From assembly GCF_030435805.1 (NCBI RefSeq), contig NC_081290.1:34694501-34758500 (forward strand): 64,000 nt of DNA. Direction: 5' to 3'. Position numbers and translations under genes: made by a program. A model generated the notes under the pieces. That model made no database searches and was not told where the DNA came from. It saw only the letters and a list, made by a program, of their open reading frames with translations. Positions within the stretch are counted from its first letter, which is position 1. Each line of letters opens with the position of its first letter. Positions 55,846-64,000 of this stretch are shown here, one piece after another. The stretch comes from Mustela lutreola (taxonomy: Eukaryota > Chordata > Mammalia > Carnivora > Mustelidae).

Positions 55846-56374
55846 GAAATTAGGATAGTTTTAACCCATGAAGATGCCTATAGACCACCTAGCTGAGGGC
55901 TCTCATTTTATGGATGAAAAAGCTGAGGCCAAAGGAGGGTGCAGACAGGAAAGGAGAACAAATCTCCACCAAGAGCCAAGCCAGTGGCCGTCAGCTTTCC
56001 CTAGGGGCCCAAGCTCTTAGCTGTCTTGGGTGCTCAGAGCTGGGACACCTGCTAACAGTTTCTTCTCAACTCATTGAATTCTCAGGAGATGCCCCATGGG
56101 CCCCCACACCCGACCTCCTATTTCACGTCTACTTTCTATGTTTGCTGGATTCATCCTGAACATGAGATTCCAAATTAAAAACCTGAAGTTCCTCTAAAGG
56201 AGGAGTATCCAGATTCTTCCACTGCGCACCAGAGTTTGGGAAAAGGGCTGCCCCCAGGGACGCCACGCCTTCTCAAGGAGCTACCCACTCAGGCAGGGCT
56301 TTCCAAACATTCTGGGGTTCGTTTCTGTCTATGTTTTCATAATTCAGAAACACAATCGCATGGAGAGTTTAAGA

Positions 56375-56550
56375 CAATCCACTCTGGAGTCGAACTGCTT
56401 GGATTCAAGACCTGCCCACCACCTGCTAGCTGTGTAACTTTGGGCAGATTACTTCACTTCTCTGAGCCTTAGTTTCCTCTTCTATAAAAATAGAGATGAT
56501 TATAATACTGCCTGCTCCCTAAGAGCAGTGCTTGGCCATAAAAAGGGCTA
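56375..56550 (+). repeat. MIR SINE
   Basis: 'ctagctgtgtaactttgggc' then 'tctgagccttagtttcctct': near-canonical MIR core. Confidence 0.9.
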
Positions 56551-56899
56551 CGTACCTGATAATGAAAGGGGGGAAATGCATTCCAGCATTTTTTTTTTTA
56601 ATTGGGCTTGTAACTTGTAGCCACACTTCCTCTCTCTCTCTCTCATTGATCTTTCTTTCCATCCACTTCTTTGCTCCCCCCACCCCCAACTTCTTGACAG
56701 CTTCATTAGAGGATTCTCACCTTACACTAGGTGGGGAAAAAACAGCCCTGCCATTTTCTTGTTGCCCTTTTTTTATTGCAATGTTAATATTACTGTCAAC
56801 GTGTGGTGGGTTTGTTTACTTTCCTACTTTTTTTTTTTTTTGTAGTAGTCATTTTAATCCTCTAACCACCGTGGGAAAGTTAGCCAATCTAAATCTATC

Positions 56900-57107
56900 A
56901 CAGAGGCTGCCAAACGCTCTCAGTAAAGGGCCAGAGAGTAAATATTTTCAGCTTTGCAGGCCAGATGGTCTCTGCAGCAACTACCCTTCTTTGCAGTCGC
57001 GCTGTGAAAGCAGCCATAGGCAAGGTGTAAATGAATGAGCACGGCTGCGTTCCAATAAAATTTTATTTACAAAAATAGATGGCCGGCCCTCGCTTGCTGA
57101 CCTCAGA
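56900..57107 (-). mobile_element. hAT-type non-autonomous DNA transposon fossil
   Basis: Terminal inverted repeats are visible: cagaggctgccaaacg at the left and cgcttgctgacctcag at the right. Inside, 'tattttcagctttgcaggcc' and 'ccaataaaattttatttaca' are typical. The family name is uncertain. Confidence 0.7.
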
Positions 57108-58094
57108 TACACATCACCAAATCCTTAAATCCGCGGACCCAGGCTCAAGCAAACCGCAAGGCGGTCAGCACCCCCGAAGAAGGAGCACAGCTTGAAAGGA
57201 AAATGGCATCGTGAGGCCCAGGCTTGCTGTGGGCGGGTGTGTGGTGAGGCCTGGGCTGGCGTGAAAGGCGCTTCTCCAGTGACGTGCAAACCATCTTCCA
57301 GGACAGGCTCCCAAGGGCTCCCATATAAATTCCTAGAGAGAGGGAGCTCTTGCCTAAAATGAGCCTTTCCACCAAAGAGGCAGAGATAGTTGGGAGCTAG
57401 AGAGCACACAGCAGTCCTGTTTGACGTCCGGAGACTGGGGAGGCTTCCACATGGTGGCCACCAGAGTGTCAGGGGCAGGAAATCAGAATCCCCAAATATG
57501 GGCGACATACCATGATGATGGAAACTGGCTATAGCCAGGCTAGAGGCTGAGAGCAGGGGAATTTTTCAGAAGTGAGTCCCTCTCAGGTGCCCATGAACAA
57601 GAAAGATGGAGTCTGGGGGTAAGGCTGTAGCAACGTCACAGAGTCCCAGTGCACTGTTCTGTTTCTAGGATGGTGACCCCTATCCCTCAAGTGCGCCCAG
57701 CTCCATCTGGCTTGGGGAAATGCAGGTGAAATCATGACAAAAAAAAGATTCTGGAAAGGAAGGAAGGAGGACCTCTTAGAAAACAGGAACAGTGGGCTCT
57801 GTATCTTATGGGGTGCTAGCATCAGAATGTGTTCACACTCTTGTGGGGCCATTCCCCTCTTCGTAAATGCACATGTCTGTGTCTCCCTCCTTCCCCGTGG
57901 CCTTCTGGCACTGCTGGAGGAGTGTAGTAGACTGGAAACCCCTCATAGCAAAAACCTGTGGGACAACTTCTCTTGGTGCTTCTGAGAGTTGTAAAGAAAA
58001 TGACCAGCTCCCAACCTTTTGTAACCATGACATAAAACAGACCCCATTACTGGGCACCATCAGTGATTCCTGTCACTCTCTCATGTCCCACATG
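57108..58094. other. Intergenic DNA, no recognised content
   Basis: Several overlapping frames on both strands (57125-57508, 57583-58060). None matches a family I recognise. Confidence 0.4.
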
Positions 58095-58667
58095 TTAGTG
58101 AGCTAGGGCGGTGATAACAAAATACCACAGGCTAGGTGGCTGGAAGGACAGAAATTTATTTTCTCACAGTTCTAGAAGGTGGAAGTCCCAGATCAGGGTG
58201 CCAACAGGGTTGGTTTCTTCTCAATCCTCTCTCCTTGGCTTCTAGATGGCCACCTTCTCCCTGTGAATGTACCTGTGTCCTAATCTCCACTTCTTCCTTT
58301 TTTTTTTTTTTAAGATTTTATTTATTTATTTGTCAGAGAGAGAGAGAGAGAGCACAGGCAAGCAGAGGCAAAGGGAGAAGCAGGCTCCCCGCCAAGCAGA
58401 GAGCCCAATGTGGTACTCAATTCCAGGACGCTGGGATCATGACATGAGCCAAAAGCAGCTGCTCAACCCACTGAGCCACCCAGGCATCCCCTAATCTCTA
58501 CTTCTTATAAACACACCAATCATACTGGATTAGGTACCAGCCCAATGACCCCACTTCACACTTCACATTAATCACCCCTTTTGAGATCTTATCTCCAAGT
58601 TCTGAAGTGCCAGGGGTTAGGGCTTCAACATACAAATGTGGGGGAGACACAAATCAGACCCTAACAC
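58095..58667 (-). mobile_element. Solo LTR, MLT1-type (ERVL-MaLR), fossil split by a SINE
   Basis: Reverse LTR: 'aacaaaataccacaggctag', 'tttattttctcacagttcta' and 'gccaggggttagggcttcaa'. A CAN-SINE interrupts it at about 58300-58492. Ancient and degraded, with no internal region. Confidence 0.85.
58300..58492 (-). mobile_element. CAN-SINE inside an MLT1-type LTR
   Basis: T run, 'aagattttatttatttattt', ending 'gagccacccaggcatccc'. Duplication ctaatctccacttctt / ctaatctctacttctt. Confidence 0.94.
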
Positions 58668-59405
58668 CCCACATCCAATCTGTCAACAAATCTGGGCTGC
58701 TTCATCTTCGCAGCATTTCTGGAAGCCAGCCATCTGTCTTCCACTCACCACTGGGGTCCTGGTTCAAGCCATCCCTGAATCCCACTGGTTCCACTGGTTC
58801 CACTGGACTAACCTCCTGACAGCAAGCCTTGCCCCACATTCCATTCTCCACGTAAGGCCAGTGTAAGTCTGACCATGTTACCTCTCTGCTCAGCCCTCCT
58901 GGTGGATTCTCATTGTGCCCAGAGTGAAAGTCAAAAGTCTTACTAGTGACTGTAAGGTCTTTGATTTCCCATCTCCAACACCTGCTCCCCTTGCTTCCTC
59001 CACCCCAGCCACACTGGTCCCCTTGCTAGTGCATGAACATAGCCACTCTTGCTCGGGGTCTTCACTCTCTTGACTCCCTCTGCATGGGGCACCCTTGGAC
59101 ATAGTCTCTCAACTCTTCCTCTCTCCTCCCTCTTGGTTCAGCTCAAATGCCACCTTATCAGAAAGTCCTTCCCTGAGCACCCTCCCCACAGTAACACTTC
59201 AACCTTCTCTATATCTCTTCCTTGCTTTGCTGCCTCATGGCATGTATGAGCCCCTAAGGCAGGTGTGTGTGTATGTGCACTTGCTTGTTCATGGTATGTC
59301 TCCCAACCAGAAGTTAAGTTCCAGGAGAGTGGGGACGTGGCCCAGTTCTGGACTGTACTCTCCTACTCAGGGAAGATATTTTTTGACTGAATGAGTAATA
59401 CCTAA
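58668..59405 (+). repeat. L2 LINE, 3' half, about 740 bp
   Basis: 'cacatccaatctgtcaacaa' through 'ctcaaatgccaccttatcag' to the end 'tgactgaatgagtaat'. The best preserved L2 here. Confidence 0.88.
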
Positions 59406-59694
59406 ATGAGAAAAGAAATCCAAGGAATTAAAAAGTGGGGAGAAGGCAAGCTCTCAGACAAAGGATGGTGGATCCTATGATTCATAATCTTCTCAGAATC
59501 TCATTAGCACTCATGGCTCGGGGATTATTTCAGCCTTATGTTACTACTCTAGTGCTGTGTAATATTTTAACCTAGGTCAAAGCAAAATTTCTTGAGAGAA
59601 TGTGGGTCATAATTTCTACTTCTCTATATGCACTCTGTGTCTTATACACAGAGGCATCTCTCCCATGTCTCTGCTGACCTAACGCAACAGAAAA

Positions 59695-59912
59695 AATATG
59701 AAGACATAGAAGGAGTCCTGTGGCCCCAGTTCAAGCCCTGGGACCACCACTTCATGATCATAGGAGCTTGAGCAAGTCACGTAATTTCTTGAGTCTCCAT
59801 TTTCTCATTTGTTAAAAATGATCATTATAATATTTACTTGAAAAGGTACTTGGGGGATTAAAGAGGAAATTGGTAAAGTACAAGCCCAAAGTGGGCATAG
59901 AAGAGGCCCTCA
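59695..59912 (+). repeat. MIR SINE
   Basis: 'gagcaagtcacgtaatttct', then 'ccattttctcatttgttaaa', into 'gaagaggccctcaata'. Confidence 0.85.
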
Positions 59913-59913
59913 A

Positions 59914-60118
59914 TAGGGGACCTGGATAGCTCCGTTGGTTAAGCAAGTGCATAAGCCTTCGGCTTAGGGCATGGTCCTGGAGTCCTAGGATCATCAAATC
60001 CTGCCTCAAGCTCCCTGCTCACCAGGGAGTCTGCTTCTCCCTCTGACCCTCCCCCTGCTTATGCTCTTTTTCTCACTCATTCTCTCTCCCAAACAAAATA
60101 AATAAATAAAAATTTAAG
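59914..60118 (+). mobile_element. CAN-SINE
   Basis: 'aggggacctggatagctccg' to 'aaataaataaataaaaattt'. Duplication agaagaggccctcaata / agaagaggcgctctata; it cuts the MIR. Confidence 0.92.
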
Positions 60119-62730
60119 AAGAGGCGCTCTATAAATGCCAGTATGATTCCCCTGCTGAACCACACAGGCTCCAGTGGTCAGCGGAACCTCTGTGGGTAAA
60201 AAGAGACCCATTGCGTTGCCAACAGAAGGGCCACGTTCATGAAGCGACAAGAGCAGGTGATAAGGGATATGCAGTTTTCTGGGTCAGGAGAACAGCTGAT
60301 ACACGAGACAGGGTATCCGATGTGTCCAGGTGAGTGATCCAGAGACCACGGCAGGCTCTGGTGTCAGTGCTTTGTGGGAGGGCACACACTGTTCTCCCTG
60401 CAACCCCCCAAGGGAATATATTGGAAAGCAGTAAGATTTGACATGGTCAAGTACCCCCTGGCTTCCTCTTATTGCTGGAGTCCTTTTTCGCCACATGCTG
60501 AGGAGCCCGTATCTAAGAGACCCTTTGGGTCTCCCTGTTAGGCCACTTGCTTCTCGGGGCTTTCTGAAATTTTCCTTTTTCTTGAGTTTCCGATCCTTTC
60601 CTGCCTCAGTATGTTCTTACCCACCCCCCCACCCCGGCTTTCCTTCCCCTTTCACAGCAGCTCGTGTGGTCACCGTTACAGCATATTTTCCCGCTATTTC
60701 CGGTGACCCTGTCTCTGGTGACCAGGCAAGGGTTAGAGGAGAGACAAGCAGGGAGGAGGCGGGAGGGGTCACTTCTTCTGTTAACCGTAGCCGGTCAGTT
60801 CCGGTAGTCGGTTCTCACGAAGGGGAAGGGGCAGGGCAGAGGCGGCACCATGCAGACCAAGCTCTCACACTCTTCCCAGGCTATCCTGGGAGCTTCTGGC
60901 TGCCAACATCTCACACCAGTGTGCGTCCCCTGAGAAGCAGCATGTCTCCATGGGCCCAGGTCCTCACTCGCCCCACCCCACCCCCACCCTTGTCTTGGCC
61001 CGCTTAAAAACAGAAGAGGTGTGAGGAGGGACTTTCTCACCACAGCAAACGTCATTCCAGCGACATCGGGCACCTGCCCTCAGTGCCCGGGTCTCCTGGG
61101 CTCAGAAGCCTCGCAAAAAGCCCCTCAGTGGGAATGAGTGGTTCAGGTCTCTGCCTGTGAGAAGCGTCTTTGGGGGGAAGGTGGAGGAAAGAGGGTCCTG
61201 ACTAATAAAACAGGAGAACTGGAAGACAGAATTCTCAGCTATTCCCCCTCTGGGCCGCATGTGAATTTTCTATTCTACGTTTCTTCTTCTTGTGTATCAG
61301 TGCCATTGACCCAGGGTCCCCACCCTTCACGTGAATGTGAGGAGACCTGAAGAGCCACTGGAAGAAAAAGGGAAACCCTGGGTGGGGGGAGGGGGTGGAC
61401 ACGGATCCACTGACCATGAATGAGCCGGGCTGGGGATAGGCCATCAGGGAAGGCCACCAGAACCTTCACTCACTCCTCTCAGAGCCTTTCGGAGCCATAT
61501 GGGAGCCTGAACTCAAAGAGAAAATCAGCAATACTGGCCCTGCTACTTATAATTTTTGACTTTTTTTTATTGACAATGACTTTTTTGGGATTGATTTTGA
61601 TTTTTCTAGAATATGGCATTAAACGCTGTGCATATTCGTCACTGAATGGCACCTCCTTCCATTCGCTCTTGCCTCGCCCTCGTTCTAGCCTCGGCAAGAT
61701 TTTAGTTCCCCTGATGGTGCTGGTCAGTCCACGGGGTGCATTGTTTCCTTAAGGAAAGAGAGGCCGGAGGCCATAAAAATCATCGGTAAGAATCCAAGTC
61801 CATTTTGTCAATATGTGGCTGCAATCCCACCAGAAGATTAGGAAGAAAGAATGAAATTCTCAACCACAGAAATGACTGAAATTTTAGACACAATTCAGAT
61901 CCTTTGTTTCCTAATAAAGCCAGGGGACTTTGCCTTACCGGCCACCAGGTGTCTCTGTAAACTCCCTGCAGGGCCCCACACGAGACACTCGGGATAACGT
62001 CATAAGTAAAATCCGTGGTTTTTAACCAGCTCTAAAGGGATGGCGCAGACACACAGAGAACAGTTGGAAATAGAACAGCTCAAAGACTGAGACTACAGGA
62101 CTGCTGGCTAATAGCTGAATGCTCATGTGATACAGTCTACTAACGTACTCCAGCTATGAAGCCGATTATTAACATTCAGTTTGTCCTGATCAATGTACTT
62201 TCTAGAATGTCCCTGCATTATTCTTTTCTCATCCCTTAGCCAGATTAATGTCTAACAGAGCACAAGTCTGCAAGAGCAAAACAGTATTTCAGGAAGGTCT
62301 CAGAGAAATCAATTCTTCTCCTGGGGTTTTAGGACTAGACCTCTCACTCCTGAAGGGCAGGGGAATTTGAAAACCGCATTCAAACCATTTCCTTACATTA
62401 AAAAAAAAAATTAGTAAAGGCATAGAGTGCCGTGCTCAAAGTCCAGTAAACAGAGTGGAAGAAGAGTCGTGGCATTCTTCGAAAAGTAAGTTTGCTTACG
62501 CATGTTATCACCCCCCCACCCCGCCCTCCAAAGGAAACATAAACACTCCAGCAAACAGACTGTTTCCTCTGACCTTATTTTTTCCTGAGGTCATCCTCCA
62601 AATTAGCCCTTCATTCAATATCCAAGAGGGATCAGGAAAATGGCTCTTGTGGAAAACTCTGCGATGATGTTCCTGGAGTTGTTCCAGCTTATCCAAAACG
62701 GCATCTGTTCTTCATTTGCAAATTACTGCT
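60119..62730. other. Intergenic DNA, unassigned; part GC-rich
   Basis: About 2.6 kb with no named repeat. 60600-61150 is GC-richer with C runs and scattered CpG. The longest frame, 60438-61007 (189 codons), is Pro/Ser/Arg-rich with no domain and no splice structure I can support. Confidence 0.45.
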
Positions 62731-62735
62731 ACTCC

Positions 62736-62933
62736 TCGGGGTACCAGGGTGGCTCCGTGGGTTAAGGGTCTGCCTTCGGCTCAGGCCACAATCTCGGGGT
62801 CCAGGGATCGAGCCCCCCATCGGGCTCCTTGCTCTGCAGGCAGTCTGCTTCTCCCTCTTTCTCTGCCCCTCCCCCTGCTCGTTCTCTTTCTCTCTCAAGT
62901 AAATAAACAAAAAACCTTTAAAGAAAAAAACAA
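62736..62933 (+). mobile_element. CAN-SINE
   Basis: 'ggggtaccagggtggctccg' to 'aagtaaataaacaaaaaacc'. Confidence 0.93.
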
Positions 62934-63334
62934 ACGCTTAAATTACGACTACTACCCACGGCAGGAACAATGGCTAATATTTATGGAGGGCTTTCATTAC
63001 ATGCTTGTCAGCGTGATAAGAGAAACTGACAAAAATTATGTCCTTAAAAGGTCATTGCTCTGGGCTTCCGTGAGTCAAGCCCACCGGGTTTTCTCCTAGC
63101 TTTCCGGGCAGCTCATCCTCATCAACCCCCTTCTTCCATGTTGGGTTTCTCAGATTCAGTCCCCGGCCCTCTTCTCTTGGTCCGTGTAGCAGAAAAATCC
63201 TTGCAGTTAAAATACTATAAGTAAAAACCTGTAAGGAAAGAAGAAGAAAAAGTGGGTTCTGAGATGATAAATTAGTTACACTCACTGAAAAGGGATTGAC
63301 ATCCTCAGGGCGATGAAATCTTCATATTGGTGCT

Positions 63335-63497
63335 TCTTACCTTTAAAGTGCAGTCAAATCATGCATGGGTGGATCTCTTGTTAAAATGCAGGTTCTGAGT
63401 TAGCTTGTCTGAGGTGAAGCTGAGATCTTCGTACCAAGTAGTGTTGATACGCTTCGGTTCCCGAACCACCCTTTGAGCAGCCAGGCTCTAGACGATT
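63335..63497 (+). mobile_element. MER5A-like DNA transposon fossil
   Basis: 'ggtggatctcttgttaaaat' followed by 'gcaggttctgagttagcttg', ending 'ccctttgagcagccaggctc'. Confidence 0.7.
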
Positions 63498-64000
63498 CTA
63501 TAATGAAAATGAGGTACAGATAAAGTATGGCCAGTCAAACTGACAGACCAGATCAGTATATAGCAACAGCTGAATGGTGGGATGGCAAGTAGAGGTTGTG
63601 GGAACTTTAAAGGAATATATGTTTCTGGTTTCTAAAACTCAAAATCTATTTGAACGTAAAAGGAACTTAAAATTCCTGTGACATCAGAAATGAGACTTGG
63701 TTATTTTTTAAAAGGCTTAACCTAAAGACAATTGTGCAGGTTGAATTGCTAGGTTGGGTATCCCCACCGAGAATCAATCATTTAATAGCAGAATCTGCAA
63801 CTTTGGCTAGTCTGAATGTGGGGGGGGGGGCATGCACCCGTGTGTGTGTCTATGTGTGGGTGACCTTATGATTATTGTGACCATAAATTATAGAAATAGG
63901 GATCCCGGGAAAGTATAAAATAAAATAAGAATTAAAATATGGATAACAATAGAGATGATGAACAAACAACCTTAAATCCATGTAAATGGATTTTTACTGT
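63498..64000. other. Intergenic DNA, no recognised content
   Basis: A G10 run at about 63821 is followed by (TG)n. Nothing else is recognised. Confidence 0.45.

Noticed and set aside
60438-61007. 189-codon open frame, the longest outside CHRNA9
   Set aside because: Composition is Pro/Ser/Arg-rich as expected from GC-rich non-coding DNA. There is no domain, no splice signals I can support and no homolog I recognise.
52412-64000. Search for RHOH, the expected 5' neighbour
   Set aside because: No small-GTPase motif (GDGAVGKTS-like, DTAG) was seen on either strand. It most likely lies outside the window.

Overview
The window is 64 kb of ordinary mammalian nuclear DNA. It carries one protein-coding gene in a dense background of interspersed repeats. 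The gene is read on the minus strand from about 52.4 kb down to 41.2 kb. It is CHRNA9, the alpha-9 subunit of the nicotinic acetylcholine receptor. All five coding exons are present, with canonical splice sites and consistent phases, and together they give an uninterrupted 479-residue protein, the length I remember for human alpha-9. I see no other coding gene. In the human genome the neighbours are, from memory, RHOH on the 5' side and RBM47 on the 3' side; no exon of either is recognisable here.

The repeats point to a caniform carnivore. I count about 38 copies of the tRNA(Lys)-derived carnivore SINE (CAN-SINE), in both orientations, many with target-site duplications. Several young-looking copies carry the tail 'tctgcctacttgtgatctct' before the (AAATA)n tail, which I associate with mustelids (ferret, mink, badger, otter kin). 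Older copies have the general bear/mustelid form. A mustelid is my best guess.

Layout: 1-41 kb is intergenic DNA 3' of CHRNA9. It holds minus-strand L1 remains (0.8-2.1 kb), MIRs, many CAN-SINEs, L2 fragments (one split by an MLT1-type LTR near 23 kb, one split by a MER5A-like element near 17 kb) and L1 pieces at 18.6-25.7 kb and 30-33 kb. CHRNA9 fills 41.2-52.4 kb; its large introns 3 and 4 contain L1, L2, MIR, MER5A-like, MLT1 and CAN-SINE insertions. From 52.4 to 64 kb is the 5' flank, with a cluster of three SINEs at 55.2-55.8 kb, a hAT-type fossil at 56.9 kb, an MLT1-type LTR split by a SINE at 58.1-58.7 kb and a long L2 fragment at 58.7-59.4 kb.

I found no new biological system. The more curious items are small: a perfect 40-bp direct repeat 1.7 kb apart in otherwise unrelated DNA (4.26 and 5.94 kb), a poly(T)-only insertion flanked by a 13-bp duplication (4.44 kb), a 19-bp perfect-stem hairpin in intron 3 (46.6 kb), and a tandem in-frame splice acceptor at CHRNA9 exon 2.
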